Assembly (NCBI GenBank): GCA_016935435.1
Contig: JAFGQZ010000077.1
Span: 1 to 64,000 of the forward strand
Source: Bacteroidales bacterium
Lineage (GTDB): Bacteria; Bacteroidota; Bacteroidia; Bacteroidales; UBA10428
DNA length: 64,000 nt
Direction: 5' to 3'
Positions 29,956 through 39,688 of the stretch are shown in pieces. Position 1 is the first letter of the stretch. Each line of letters opens with the position of its first letter. A model generated the notes under the pieces. It worked only from the letters and a program-made list of their open reading frames with translations. It was not told the origin of the DNA and made no database searches. Position numbers and translations under genes: made by a program.

Positions 29956-31355
29956 TTCAGCTCAAGCCTTACAACATTCTCTACATGATGGGTATGCGGG
30001 AACATATCGACCGGCTGAATGGCCGTTACAGTGTATTTTTCCGACAACATTTCCAGGTCGCGTGCCTGTGTGGCAGGGTTACAGCTCACATATACAATAC
30101 GCTGGGGTGAAGCATCGAGCAGGGTTTTAACTACATCGGGGTGCATGCCTGCCCGTGGCGGATCGGTAATAATTACATCGGGACGGCCATTTTTCGAAAT
30201 AAATTCGGGAGTAAGCACATTTACCATATCGCCGGCATAAAAAATCGTATTGTCAACCCCGTTTATCTGCGAGTTAATTTTTGCATCGTTAATGGCATCT
30301 TCAACATATTCGATTCCCACAACATTTTTACAAAAACCGGCCACAAAGTTGGCAATAGTGCCGGTGCCGGTGTACAAATCGTAAACTGTTTCGCTGCCGG
30401 TTAATCCGGCAAAATCCCTGGCAACCCTGTATAGTTCCAGGGCTTGTTCCGAATTGGTCTGAAAGAACGATTTTGGCCCTATTTTAAACTTCAAATCTTC
30501 CATCTGCTCAAAAATATGGTCGCGCCCTGCAAAAAGTTTTACATCTAAATCGCCAATAGTATCGTTCACCTTAGTGTTAACGATATACATCAGCGAGGTA
30601 ATTTCCGGAAAATTGTCGCGTATATAAAACATTAACGGTTCGATATCTTCGGGCTTGTCTTCGCCAAAGACAACTATCACCATCCATTCGCCCAGCGATG
30701 TGTTCCGTACAATTAGGTTGCGCAAAAAGCCGGTTTTGTTGCGGTGGTTGAAAAAGGAAAACCCTTCGTCGAGTGCAAATTTCTTAACAGCAAGCCTGAG
30801 TATATCCGAAAACTCATTCTGAAGATAACAATGGTTTATATCGAGCACCTTGTCGAACTTTCCCGGAATATGAAACCCCAGCGCACCCCTTTCGCTAATT
30901 TCCCCATTGTTTTCTATTTCTTTGCTGGTAAGCCAGCGCATGGCCGAAAAGGTATATTCCAGCTTGTTGCGGTAATATTGTTGTTTTGCCGATGGTTTTA
31001 TCGGGCGAACCGGAACCGAATGAATTTTTCCAATACGCGCAAGGTTATCGGCAACCTGTTTTTGTTTGTATTCAAGTTGTTTCCCGTATGGAAGGTGTTG
31101 CCATTTGCATCCGCCACAAACGGTAAAATGTTCGCAAAACGGTGCCACCCTATAGGGAGAATATTTTATTATGTTTACCGGGTACCCCTCCATAAATTTT
31201 CTGCGTTTCCGTATTACCTGAATATCGGCAATATCGCCCGGTATAAGCCAGGGCACAAACACAACCATATCGTTGTACCGTCCGATCGACTTTCCTTCGG
31301 CAGCCACATCGGTAATTTCAAGATTCTCTATCAGAGGCAGTTTTCTTCTTCCCAC
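29952..31355 (-). CDS. rlmD: 23S rRNA (uracil-5-)-methyltransferase, RlmD/RumA type
   Basis: S-adenosylmethionine-dependent m5U methyltransferase of 23S rRNA, about 467 residues. A TRAM domain at the N terminus (LEITDVAAEGKSIGRYNDMVVFVPWLIPGD) is followed by an Fe-S cluster motif CEHFTVCGGCKWQH, the AdoMet fold (VYDLYTGTGTIANFVAG) and the catalytic cysteine in YVSCNPATQARD. The start is taken as the GTG at 31355: an in-frame TTG at 31376 overlaps the -7 box (31374-31381) and could not be in the transcript. Whether it modifies U747, U1939 or both is not decidable here. Confidence 0.92.
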   Translation of the reverse strand: MGRRKLPLIENLEITDVAAEGKSIGRYNDMVVFVPWLIPGDIADIQVIRKRRKFMEGYPVNIIKYSPYRVAPFCEHFTVCGGCKWQHLPYGKQLEYKQKQVADNLARIGKIHSVPVRPIKPSAKQQYYRNKLEYTFSAMRWLTSKEIENNGEISERGALGFHIPGKFDKVLDINHCYLQNEFSDILRLAVKKFALDEGFSFFNHRNKTGFLRNLIVRNTSLGEWMVIVVFGEDKPEDIEPLMFYIRDNFPEITSLMYIVNTKVNDTIGDLDVKLFAGRDHIFEQMEDLKFKIGPKSFFQTNSEQALELYRVARDFAGLTGSETVYDLYTGTGTIANFVAGFCKNVVGIEYVEDAINDAKINSQINGVDNTIFYAGDMVNVLTPEFISKNGRPDVIITDPPRAGMHPDVVKTLLDASPQRIVYVSCNPATQARDLEMLSEKYTVTAIQPVDMFPHTHHVENVVRLELK

Positions 31356-31373
31356 TTGTTTTCTTTTTGTTTG

Positions 31374-31381
31374 CAAATATA
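31374..31381 (-). promoter_or_regulatory. -7 box of rlmD
   Basis: Reads TATATTTG on -, an exact TAnnTTTG match. It lies 18 bases before the GTG at 31355 and decides against the upstream TTG start. Confidence 0.55.
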
Positions 31382-31411
31382 GCCAAGAAGTGATTTACAT
31401 TTTAAAATAGT

Positions 31412-31419
31412 TACTTTTG
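31412..31419 (+). promoter_or_regulatory. -7 box of the ABC-F gene
   Basis: TACTTTTG matches TAnnTTTG and precedes the ATG at 31440 by 20 bases. It forms a divergent promoter pair with the rlmD box 30 bases away. Confidence 0.6.
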
Positions 31420-31439
31420 CGCTTTGGAAAATTCATTTC

Positions 31440-33374
31440 ATGATATCAGTAGAAAATATATCGTTGCATTTTGGCGGAAGAAAGCTTTTCGACAGCATTA
31501 CTTTAATGGTTGGCTCTAACGATCGTATTGGGCTGGTTGGTAAAAACGGTGCCGGAAAATCGACATTGCTAAAAATAATAACCGGTGAACAAAAACCCAA
31601 CGAGGGCAATGTTGTTATACCTGCCGACATATCGCTGGGCTATCTTCCCCAGCAACTTGCCTGCGCCGACAGATTTACTGTTTTAGAAGAAACCATGACG
31701 GCCTTCAGCGAAATAAACACCCTGGAAAAAGAAATCGAACACCTGAACAACCAACTGCTAACCCGTACCGATTACGAGAGCGATAGTTATATGGAACTGG
31801 TTGAGATATTGGCCGAAAAAAACGACAGAATGGCCCTCATGGGCTCAGGCAACTCACAGGCTCTTGCCGAGCAAACCCTTAAGGGATTGGGTTTTGAACG
31901 CACCGACTTTTCGAGGCCTACAAAAGAATTCAGTGGTGGCTGGCGTATGCGTATCGAACTGGCCAAAATATTGCTCCGTTCGCCCGATGTTTTCCTGCTC
32001 GACGAACCAACAAACCACCTCGATATTGAATCAATACAATGGCTCGAAAACTTTCTTTCCGGTTACAGGGGGGCGGTAATACTTATTTCGCACGACAGGG
32101 CTTTTCTCGATAAGATAACCCGTCGCACTGTGGAAATCAGCCTGGGCAAGCTGCACGACTATAAAGCCCCTTACTCGAAATATACCGAATTGCGCAAAGA
32201 ACGGCAGGAACAATTAATGGCTGCTTACAACAACCAGCAAAAACAAATTGAAGACACTAAAGAATTTATAGAAAGGTTCCGCTATAAGGCCACCAAAGCA
32301 GTACAGGTACAATCGCGCATAAAACAGCTTGAAAAACTCGATATTATAGAAGTCGAAGAAGAAGATGTAACGGCTATAAACATAAAGTTCCCGCCGGCAC
32401 CACGTTCGGGCACTGTTGTTTTTGAAGCCCGCAACCTTACTAAAAAATATGGCAACCACACTGTGCTCGGCGATATTGACATTGTTATCGAACGCGGCGA
32501 AAAAATAGCTTTTGTGGGGCGCAACGGCGAAGGCAAAACAACTTTATCTAAAATTATTATTGGCGAGCTCGAAGCTGAAGGCACAATTAAACCAGGTTAC
32601 AATGTAAATATCGGGTATTTTGCGCAAAACCAGGACGAGCTGCTCAATGAGTCAATTACCGTTCTGGAAACTATCGACAGGGTGGCAGTTGGCGATGTTC
32701 GCATGAAAATACGCGATATTCTTGCCGCTTTTCTTTTTCGTGGCGACGATGTCGATAAAAAGGTAAAAGTGCTTTCGGGAGGTGAAAAATCGAGGCTTTC
32801 GATGGCCAAACTATTACTGGAACCCTACAACCTTCTGGTACTCGATGAACCTACCAACCACCTCGACATGCGTTCGAAAGACATTCTTAAACAAGCACTT
32901 CTTGCCTACGATGGCACACTGATACTCGTTTCGCACGACAGGGATTTTTTAAACGGGCTAACCAGTAAAATATACGAGTTCCGGAACAAAAAAACCAGGG
33001 AGCACCGATGTTCGATTTATGAATTCCTTGAAAAGAAAAACCTGGAAACACTCAACCAGTTAAACCTTAAAAACATGGCATCTAAGCCGATGGCCTCAAC
33101 GGAAAACGAGAGCAGTGCCAAAACAAACTACCTCGATAAAAAAGAGTTCGACAAAAAATTAAGAAAAATACAAAGACAGGTCGAAACTATTGAGCAAGAG
33201 ATTGCATCCATCGAAAACAGACAGAGAGAAATCGAAAACATTTTAGCCGGCGAAAATACCGGCACAGATATTTTTGAAGAATACGAAAAAAACAAAAACA
33301 GGTTAAACACTTTAATGGCAGAATGGGAAGAAGAAAACGACAAACTTGAAAAAACAAAAGCAGAAAGAGGCTGA
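31440..33374 (+). CDS. ABC-F family ATPase (ribosome-associated)
   Basis: A 644-residue protein with two ABC ATPase domains and no membrane segments. The first Walker A is GLVGKNGAGKST (about 32-43), with signature FSGGWRMRIELAKIL and Walker B VFLLDEPTNHLD. The second set is FVGRNGEGKTT, LSGGEKSRLSMAKLL and LLVLDEPTNHLD. The interdomain linker (about 230-310) is charged, as in Uup/EttA-type translation factors, and a C-terminal coiled coil (about 560-644) is Lys/Glu-rich. Such proteins act at the ribosomal E site; a housekeeping role is more likely than antibiotic resistance. Confidence 0.93.
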   Translation: MISVENISLHFGGRKLFDSITLMVGSNDRIGLVGKNGAGKSTLLKIITGEQKPNEGNVVIPADISLGYLPQQLACADRFTVLEETMTAFSEINTLEKEIEHLNNQLLTRTDYESDSYMELVEILAEKNDRMALMGSGNSQALAEQTLKGLGFERTDFSRPTKEFSGGWRMRIELAKILLRSPDVFLLDEPTNHLDIESIQWLENFLSGYRGAVILISHDRAFLDKITRRTVEISLGKLHDYKAPYSKYTELRKERQEQLMAAYNNQQKQIEDTKEFIERFRYKATKAVQVQSRIKQLEKLDIIEVEEEDVTAINIKFPPAPRSGTVVFEARNLTKKYGNHTVLGDIDIVIERGEKIAFVGRNGEGKTTLSKIIIGELEAEGTIKPGYNVNIGYFAQNQDELLNESITVLETIDRVAVGDVRMKIRDILAAFLFRGDDVDKKVKVLSGGEKSRLSMAKLLLEPYNLLVLDEPTNHLDMRSKDILKQALLAYDGTLILVSHDRDFLNGLTSKIYEFRNKKTREHRCSIYEFLEKKNLETLNQLNLKNMASKPMASTENESSAKTNYLDKKEFDKKLRKIQRQVETIEQEIASIENRQREIENILAGENTGTDIFEEYEKNKNRLNTLMAEWEEENDKLEKTKAERG

Positions 33375-33401
33375 TAGTATTACGTGAACCATGCAATTTA
33401 T

Positions 33402-33409
33402 TAATTTTG
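33402..33409 (+). promoter_or_regulatory. -7 box of the GWxTD gene
   Basis: TAATTTTG matches TAnnTTTG and lies 18 bases before the ATG at 33428. It overlaps an in-frame TTG at 33407, which therefore cannot be the start. Confidence 0.55.
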
Positions 33410-33427
33410 GACTTGGCAAAATATACC

Positions 33428-34720
33428 ATGAAAGTAAAACCACATATCTTGGCATTCATTAAGGCCACTGCCATTGCCAGTGTAGTTTTTTTTACGGTGC
33501 TCGCCATATCCTGCAAAAACACCGAAAAATCAACCTCAGGTAATAAATACAACCTGTCGGCCATATACAACCCTGCATCGGGCAACCTGCACCCTTCGTA
33601 TAAAGTATTCCACAACGCCTCCGATATTTCACTTCTATACGGAAAGGTATTCACCAGCGAGCTTTTATTTCAGCCAACAGGCGAAAATGGCGCTTTGCGC
33701 AGCAAAATTTCATTAAACTATATGCTGTACTTTGCCGATTCGTCAAATATTGCCGATAGCGGAACTTACTCGTACGATATTTACAAAAGCACCCCGGGGA
33801 ACTCTTACTTGTTTCAAATACCAATGAAGGCCGAAACAGGCAATTCTTACAGGTTGAAACTGGTATTAAAAGATAACCAGAGAAAAACAACTTCTGTATC
33901 GTTTCTCGAAATAGAAAAGCACCCGGAATTTGGCCAGCAATTTTTTAACCTCACCGGCCTCGACGGAAAACCCTTTTTTAACAATGTTCTCATTGGCAAT
34001 GGCGCTTTCAGGCTGTTACACAACACTCCTTCTTCCGATAAGCTTTTCATTTCGTATTACCTAAACAATACCCCTTTGCCAAAACCTACTTATGCAGCCG
34101 GCTCCGATGAGTTTGTATATTCAAGGCCCGACTCGCTTTACATTATTAATTATTCGCCCGAACAAGCACTCACCCTGGCTCACGAAGGTTTATACTTTAT
34201 ACAGTTCGATACCGCCTCGCAAGAAGGGGTAGCTGTTGCCCGGTTTGGCGACAACTTTCCAAAGGTTGATACCCCCGACGACCTTTTACATCCATTGGCA
34301 TACATTACTACTACAGCAGAATACAACAAGCTTATCGAAAGCAGCAACAAAAAACTTGCTGCCGACAACTTTTGGATAAATACTTCCGGCAGCACAGGAA
34401 GGGGCAAAGAAATGATCAGGATTTATTACAACCGTGTTTATTTTGCTAACTATTATTTCACTAACACAAGGCCAGGTTGGAAAACCGACAGGGGAATGGT
34501 TTACATAGTTTACGGTCCGCCCCATAACCTAAGAAAAACCGCCAACGCCGAAATTTGGAACTACTATCGTAACAATAACGAAATATCGTTTAAATTCAAT
34601 TATAAACCAAACAAGTACCATTTGAACCAATATATACTAGAACGCGCCGAAAGCCAGTCGTGGCACTGGCGCGAAGCAGTTTATGGCTGGACACACGGAA
34701 AAATATTTTTACAGAAATAG
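33428..34720 (+). CDS. GWxTD-domain lipoprotein
   Basis: An exported protein of about 430 residues. The N terminus MKVKPHILAFIKATAIASVVFFTVLAISC ends in a lipobox-like AISC, so it is probably a lipoprotein. The central part is beta-rich. The C-terminal domain contains GWKTDRGMVYIVYGPPH (about 350), the GWxTD motif for which the family is named. GWxTD proteins are common in Bacteroidota, but their biochemical role is not established. It has its own promoter box and is followed after 30 bases by an RlmB-type gene on the same strand. Confidence 0.85.
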   Translation: MKVKPHILAFIKATAIASVVFFTVLAISCKNTEKSTSGNKYNLSAIYNPASGNLHPSYKVFHNASDISLLYGKVFTSELLFQPTGENGALRSKISLNYMLYFADSSNIADSGTYSYDIYKSTPGNSYLFQIPMKAETGNSYRLKLVLKDNQRKTTSVSFLEIEKHPEFGQQFFNLTGLDGKPFFNNVLIGNGAFRLLHNTPSSDKLFISYYLNNTPLPKPTYAAGSDEFVYSRPDSLYIINYSPEQALTLAHEGLYFIQFDTASQEGVAVARFGDNFPKVDTPDDLLHPLAYITTTAEYNKLIESSNKKLAADNFWINTSGSTGRGKEMIRIYYNRVYFANYYFTNTRPGWKTDRGMVYIVYGPPHNLRKTANAEIWNYYRNNNEISFKFNYKPNKYHLNQYILERAESQSWHWREAVYGWTHGKIFLQK

Positions 34721-34750
34721 CTTTTTATAAAACAAACACCTCATAAAACA

Positions 34751-35494
34751 GTGAAAAAACTCCCGGCAAAAGAAATGGTTATTGGCCTTCACCCAGTGAT
34801 GGAAGCCATAAATTCAGGTCAGAATTTTATAAAGGTATTTTTTAAAAGCGGCCTTAAAGGCGAGCTTTTTCAGGAATGTTTTTCGCTGGTAAGACAAAAC
34901 AGCATACCATTTCAGTATGTACCGGTTGAAAAGCTAAACGGGTTTACACAAGCAAACCACCAGGGGGTTATAGCCCTGATATCGGCAATACCATACCACG
35001 ATATCTCGCAGGTACTTCCCACATTGTACGAATCGGGGAAAGAACCTTTTCTGCTTGTGCTCGATGGCATAACCGACATACGCAACTTCGGGGCCATTGC
35101 CCGAAGTGCCGAGGCTGCAGGGGTCGATGCCATAGTAATTGGCTCTAAAAAAGCTGCCATGGTAAATACCGATGCCATTAAAACCTCTTCCGGTGCATTA
35201 AACCGCATTCCGGTTTGCAGGGTTGATAATATCGATAAAACAGTTCAGTTTTTAAAAGACTCAGGAATATCTGTTGTTGGCGCAACCGAAAAGGCCCAGG
35301 CATCGGTTTTCGACACCAGTTTCGACGGCCCGGTTGCATTGGTCATGGGAGCCGAAGATACCGGACTGTCGGAAGCAGTTTTAAGGGAAGCCGACACCTT
35401 AATAAAAATCCCCATGGCCGGGCAGATAGCCTCCCTTAACGTAAGTGTTGCCTGTGGAATAATCTTGTTCGATATCCTTAGAAAAAAAATGTAG
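34751..35494 (+). CDS. rlmB: 23S rRNA 2'-O-ribose methyltransferase, TrmH/RlmB family
   Basis: A SPOUT-fold RNA methyltransferase, 247 residues. An N-terminal substrate-binding domain (VIGLHPVMEAINSGQNFIKVFFKSG) precedes the knotted catalytic domain with motif 1 DGITDIRNFGAIARSAEAAG, motif 2 ALVMGAEDTGLS and motif 3 IPMAGQIASLNVSVACGI. The best start is GTG at 34751; an ATG eight codons on (34775) is possible. RlmB methylates G2251 in E. coli, but the exact target here is inferred from family only. Confidence 0.9.
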   Translation: MKKLPAKEMVIGLHPVMEAINSGQNFIKVFFKSGLKGELFQECFSLVRQNSIPFQYVPVEKLNGFTQANHQGVIALISAIPYHDISQVLPTLYESGKEPFLLVLDGITDIRNFGAIARSAEAAGVDAIVIGSKKAAMVNTDAIKTSSGALNRIPVCRVDNIDKTVQFLKDSGISVVGATEKAQASVFDTSFDGPVALVMGAEDTGLSEAVLREADTLIKIPMAGQIASLNVSVACGIILFDILRKKM

Positions 35495-35508
35495 GAAAAA
35501 TATATATC

Positions 35509-35540
35509 GAAAACCATAAGCCCGTTACCCGGTTTTTCCC
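35509..35540 (+). terminator. Possible weak terminator after rlmB
   Basis: GAAAACC (35509-35515) can pair with GGTTTTTC (35531-35538) around a 15-base loop, but the stem is short and AT-rich and the T run is part of the stem. Low confidence. Confidence 0.3.
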
Positions 35541-35675
35541 CATTTTTAGCACCGAAAATATGCTATAAATCAAAAAGTTTGATTATTTTTTTTCTGTACC
35601 CCATAATTACAGGCAGAAAGCATTATTTTTATGGCCTAGTGAAAATAAATTTCCTACTTATTATTTAAGAGAGAC

Positions 35676-36305
35676 ATGACGGACAAAACATTCTGGGACG
35701 AACAATGGAAACCCTTATACTTTGAGGGGATTAGTTTATCCGATAAATACGAAGTATCGAATTACGGAAGGATAAAAATGTGGAAACACAAAAAAAACAA
35801 ATGGGAAATACAAAAACCATCAAACGTTAACGGTTATGCATACTTTTCCATTCGAACCGAAGTTGATATTATAAAGAAAAAACGTATATCAAAAAGCCTG
35901 CACAGGCTTGTTGCCGACTTGTTCCTCGCCCCACCTGTTCCTGCAGTTGTCGATGGAATATCTGTTGAAAGGGACAATGTAATACATATCGACTATAATA
36001 AATCGAACAATTATTATAAAAACCTAATTTGGGCAACCCGTCCCGAAATGTTTGCCCACAGCCGCAAAAGCCCGCGCACTGCTGCTGCAATTGAAAGGCG
36101 AAAAGGTGAAATTACAAACTCCAAGCTCACCGAAACCGAAGTTATACGCCTTAAAAAGAAACTAAAAAGAGGGAAAGTGCCACTTTATAAAATTGCCAAA
36201 GAGTTTGGCATTACACATACCCAGCTAAACCGCATAAGGCGGGGCGACAACTGGGCCCATGTAAAATCGACCGGGGTACAGCGCACTTCAAAGAAACGAA
36301 AATAA
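35676..36305 (+). CDS. NUMOD4/HNH-type endonuclease-like protein
   Basis: A 209-residue basic protein. The N terminus carries a NUMOD4 motif (WKPLYFEGISLSDKYEVSNYGRIKMW, residues 9-34). It is followed by an HNH_3-like core: HRLVADLFLAPP (about 73-84), then VIHIDYNKSNNYYKNLIWAT (about 106-125), which supply the His, His and Asn of the fold. The C-terminal about 70 residues contain a helix-turn-helix (KIAKEFGITHTQLNRIRRGDNW) like those of phage and homing endonucleases. It stands alone between housekeeping genes with no intron or phage genes, so it may be a stand-alone homing endonuclease or a domesticated DNA-binding protein. Confidence 0.8.
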   Translation: MTDKTFWDEQWKPLYFEGISLSDKYEVSNYGRIKMWKHKKNKWEIQKPSNVNGYAYFSIRTEVDIIKKKRISKSLHRLVADLFLAPPVPAVVDGISVERDNVIHIDYNKSNNYYKNLIWATRPEMFAHSRKSPRTAAAIERRKGEITNSKLTETEVIRLKKKLKRGKVPLYKIAKEFGITHTQLNRIRRGDNWAHVKSTGVQRTSKKRK

Positions 36306-36368
36306 ACTTAATCTAGCAGGGCATAATACAGCAGTAAAGCTACATTGCCCCAATTACCCGGCACAGTA

Positions 36369-38477
36369 TCAGTCGTAAATAAACTCTTCTTCATCGTCGC
36401 TGCCGCCAAGTGTTCCTACAATCCTAAACTCGGTCCTGCGGTTTTTCTCCCTGCCAACAGGGTTATCAGAACCATCGGCCATAAAGTTGGGGGCTACAGG
36501 TTTTGTTGCACCATAACCTTTTGCCACAAGGCGCTGTGTAGGTATTCCTTTGCTTATCAGGTACTGAACAACATTTTCGGCCCTTTGCTGCGACAATTCA
36601 AGGTTATACTTTGCCTCGCCGATGCTGTCGGTATGCGAACCAATTTCAATTATAAATTCGGGGGCCTCTTTCAACAAAACCAGAAGGGTTGTGTCGAGCA
36701 CACTTTTTGCCTTTTGCGATAAATCGGCACTGTTAAAATCGTAATATACATTTTCCAACACAATAGGCTTATCGGTAAGCACATTAATCCATATCGGCGG
36801 CATTTCAATGGTATCGGAAAAATTAAAAAACTGCGTTGACATGAAGTTTTTCTCATCGAAATACTGGAAACCTTCCATTCTAAATTCATATTCTTCATTA
36901 GGTTGAAGGTTAAAATAAAAACGTCCGTTTTCCGATGTAACGTATCTGTCCATAAACACATAATCGTTGAGCTCCTTGTCGAGCATATATAGGGCAATTA
37001 TAGCGTTCTTCATGGGCTCAACAGATGCATCGGGGTTCATAAAATCGAAGCCCGACAAGTCTCTTTTACGCCCAAAACGGTCCTTCTCAAACGGATAAAT
37101 AATGCCGGTTACCGTAATACGGACATAATCGTTCCAACTATAATAAAAAATATCGTCGCAGCAGGTTGCAGGGTTAAGGGAGTCAGGCCTGTTCGACACA
37201 AAAAAACCATCGCCACCTTCACGGCTCACAGTAAAATAAAGGTCGTCGAAACTTGAATTTACAGGATACCCGATATTTTTAATACGTGTCCAGTCTTTTC
37301 TTTCACCAAAAGCACTAAATACATCAAAGCCGCCAATGCCGGGCAACCCGGTTGAACTAAAATACAAAGTACGGGTGGGGATATCGTAGTAAGGTGTAAT
37401 TTCATCGCCAAAGGTATTAATTTTGCTTCCCAGGTTGCGTGGCTTGCTGTAAGCATCCTTGTCGCTGTTCCAAACAGAATACCATATATCAAGGCCTCCC
37501 CTGCCCCCGGGCCTGTCGGAAACAAAAAACACAATTTCACGATCGCTTTGGGCAGTCCGTCCTAATGCCGGCTGAGTAGTTGTATAATTCGGATCGTTAA
37601 TAACCTGGGGCAGCTTTTCCGGTTCCGACCACACGCCCTCGATTTTAGTTGAACGATAAATACTGCTTATAACTTTTCCCTGCCAGTTTTTTACCGAGCG
37701 GGAAAAATAAAAACGTTTACCATCGCGTGATAGCACCCCGTTGCCGGTTTCCACTCCCGGCAAGTTTATGGGTGCCCCCATAAGCTCACCGCCCATCCAG
37801 TCCATTCCCTGTTTGCGGGCCACATAAAACTGGCGTACAGGAATTTCGGTATCTATATTTTCGCTTGTAAAATATACCAGTGAATCGACCCTCAACGAAC
37901 CATAAATAAAAGTATTGGCATCGAGAGGTATTGGCGAGAGTTCGATATGCGGGCTGTTCACCGACTCGTTCATGTAACCAATATTAATATTCAACGGGTT
38001 AGAAATAATTTTTTTTGCCGAATCGCAACCTTCAATTTCGTTTCGTATAATACGGCTCAAGTCGCGCGAGTCTTTTTCTTCCTTGTAATTTTTCCTGAAT
38101 TTGTTAAACTCAACAATGGCTTCATCATAATTACCTGTCGATTTCAACATTTGGGCATAATAAAAACGGGCCATCGGATATTTATCATCGCCCCCTTTAA
38201 GCACTTCTTCGTATAGTTTTAGGGCATCGTGATAATTTCTGACATGCAGGTGCAAATTTGCCAGTTGATAATTTACTTTATTGTTATGGGCAAAGTATTC
38301 GCGATATTTCTCGTAGAAAAAAATAGCAGTAAACACATCGCCGGCCCTTTCGGCATTCACGGCAAACTTTTTCAACTGACGGGGTGTCAGGTTATCAATA
38401 TCCGCTATTTGCCCCCTAAGGTTTAGGGCCAGGGATATAGCCATAATGGCCACTGCAATATATTTAATACCTTTCAC
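36369..38477 (-). CDS. OmpA-family protein with TPR and PD40 repeats (PorE-like)
   Basis: A 702-residue exported protein. After a signal peptide (MKGIKYIAVAIMAISLALNLRG) come TPR helices (about 30-130), PD40/WD40-like beta-propeller repeats (about 165-440; VFFVSDRPGGRGGLDIWYS, LYFSSTGLPGIGGFDVFSA), a beta-sandwich region (about 450-570) and a C-terminal OmpA peptidoglycan-binding domain (VYYDFNSADLSQKAKSVLD, IEIGSHTDSIGEAKYNLELSQQRA). This is the architecture of T9SS-associated PorE/SprE-region proteins. It overlaps the PorP/SprF stop by 14 bases, so the two are translated from one mRNA. Confidence 0.92.
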   Translation of the reverse strand: MKGIKYIAVAIMAISLALNLRGQIADIDNLTPRQLKKFAVNAERAGDVFTAIFFYEKYREYFAHNNKVNYQLANLHLHVRNYHDALKLYEEVLKGGDDKYPMARFYYAQMLKSTGNYDEAIVEFNKFRKNYKEEKDSRDLSRIIRNEIEGCDSAKKIISNPLNINIGYMNESVNSPHIELSPIPLDANTFIYGSLRVDSLVYFTSENIDTEIPVRQFYVARKQGMDWMGGELMGAPINLPGVETGNGVLSRDGKRFYFSRSVKNWQGKVISSIYRSTKIEGVWSEPEKLPQVINDPNYTTTQPALGRTAQSDREIVFFVSDRPGGRGGLDIWYSVWNSDKDAYSKPRNLGSKINTFGDEITPYYDIPTRTLYFSSTGLPGIGGFDVFSAFGERKDWTRIKNIGYPVNSSFDDLYFTVSREGGDGFFVSNRPDSLNPATCCDDIFYYSWNDYVRITVTGIIYPFEKDRFGRKRDLSGFDFMNPDASVEPMKNAIIALYMLDKELNDYVFMDRYVTSENGRFYFNLQPNEEYEFRMEGFQYFDEKNFMSTQFFNFSDTIEMPPIWINVLTDKPIVLENVYYDFNSADLSQKAKSVLDTTLLVLLKEAPEFIIEIGSHTDSIGEAKYNLELSQQRAENVVQYLISKGIPTQRLVAKGYGATKPVAPNFMADGSDNPVGREKNRRTEFRIVGTLGGSDDEEEFIYD

Positions 38478-39492
38478 AGGGAATGGAATAACTGTTTAAC
38501 AATGTGCTAATGCTTTTATAGACAAACGATATTTCGAAAGCGTTACGGGCTCCTGTGTCGTTAATGCCCGACATATACATATCGTAGCTGAGAGCAATAT
38601 CGATACGTGAAACAGTAGCCCCTGCCTGGACCATAATTGAGCCCATGCCAGATTGCCCGTTTCTGATATAGGCACCTCCAAATAGTTTTTTTACGGTTGA
38701 CTTTACCCCGATAAGTTTATAGCCAGCTTCTGCCCCGGCAATTAGCTCGTTCAAACTGCTTTTTGCTGAAAAGAAAAATTTGGGGGTAAAATAAATTTTA
38801 TCGGTAATATTGGTTTTAACCAGGGCATAACTAATTAAACGCATGTCTTCTTTTGTGCCCTTGTCATCAATAAATGTTTTCGGTGGTTTGTTTAGGTGTA
38901 ATAATGAAAACCCCAGCTCCGGCTCAATCTTTTTTATGCTCCTCTTAAAATAAATGCCGGCATTAATATCGGCATAACCGGTTTTTAAAGACAACATGTT
39001 TTCACCGCTCGGGGCATCGAAATTTCCGGTTGACCTGTTAAAGTTGCCCCAATCGGTATAGCCCCCGGTTACGTAACCAACCTGCAGGCCAATTCCGAAC
39101 CCGTTGTTATTCACCGTTGTATTGTATGCCAATGAAGCATAAAGTTTATTAAAGGTAAGTTTTCCGGCCCCCGACTCGTCGTTTACAAAATATGCGCCAA
39201 TGCCAAGTTTTTGGTTCAGCAAAAACACCTGCCGATCGAAACTTATAAGGGCTGTACGGTATGGATTTGCCAATGCCCCCTGTTGGTTGCGGAAGTTCCC
39301 GGATATGCGCATGTCGCCATTAAAATTGCCTGTATTCGATGCGTTAATTAACAAGGGGGCAAAATCGAACTGTGTAAAATGTATATCCTGCCCCTTTAAC
39401 ATCGGGTTAAAAAAAACATTGAAAGAGCAAAAAAATAACAGCGCAACCAGTGAATAAAAGGGGTTAACCTGTATAGGGTAGTTTTTTGTCAT
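38464..39492 (-). CDS. PorP/SprF-family type IX secretion membrane protein
   Basis: A 342-residue outer-membrane beta-barrel protein. After an N-terminal hydrophobic segment, QDIHFTQFDFAPLLINASNTGNFNGDMRISGNFRNQQ is the PorP/SprF hallmark, followed by alternating amphipathic strands (GAYFVNDESGAGKLTFNKLYASLAYNT) to the C terminus. Paralogs of this family help the T9SS export or anchor particular cargo, often proteins with type B sorting domains encoded nearby. Such a protein starts about 200 bases away on the other strand. Confidence 0.92.
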   Translation of the reverse strand: MTKNYPIQVNPFYSLVALLFFCSFNVFFNPMLKGQDIHFTQFDFAPLLINASNTGNFNGDMRISGNFRNQQGALANPYRTALISFDRQVFLLNQKLGIGAYFVNDESGAGKLTFNKLYASLAYNTTVNNNGFGIGLQVGYVTGGYTDWGNFNRSTGNFDAPSGENMLSLKTGYADINAGIYFKRSIKKIEPELGFSLLHLNKPPKTFIDDKGTKEDMRLISYALVKTNITDKIYFTPKFFFSAKSSLNELIAGAEAGYKLIGVKSTVKKLFGGAYIRNGQSGMGSIMVQAGATVSRIDIALSYDMYMSGINDTGARNAFEISFVYKSISTLLNSYSIPCERY

Positions 39493-39688
39493 ACTCTTTT
39501 GCTGTAAAACTCACCAAAAAATAAACATTATTTATGGTATTTCGAAACTTTGTTATTGACAATTATTGTTATAGTGAATAATTTTTTTTCGGGAACCGAT
39601 TTAAAATAATAATTTTAGAAGGATTATTTAATAATTTACCTGGTAGGAAAAAAGGCCCGGTAAGGCTTATAAACCCACAAACAACCTT

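Noticed and set aside
30744-31382. 212-residue open frame on + opposite rlmD
   Set aside because: Antisense to rlmD, composition typical of a shadow, and it covers the rlmD promoter.
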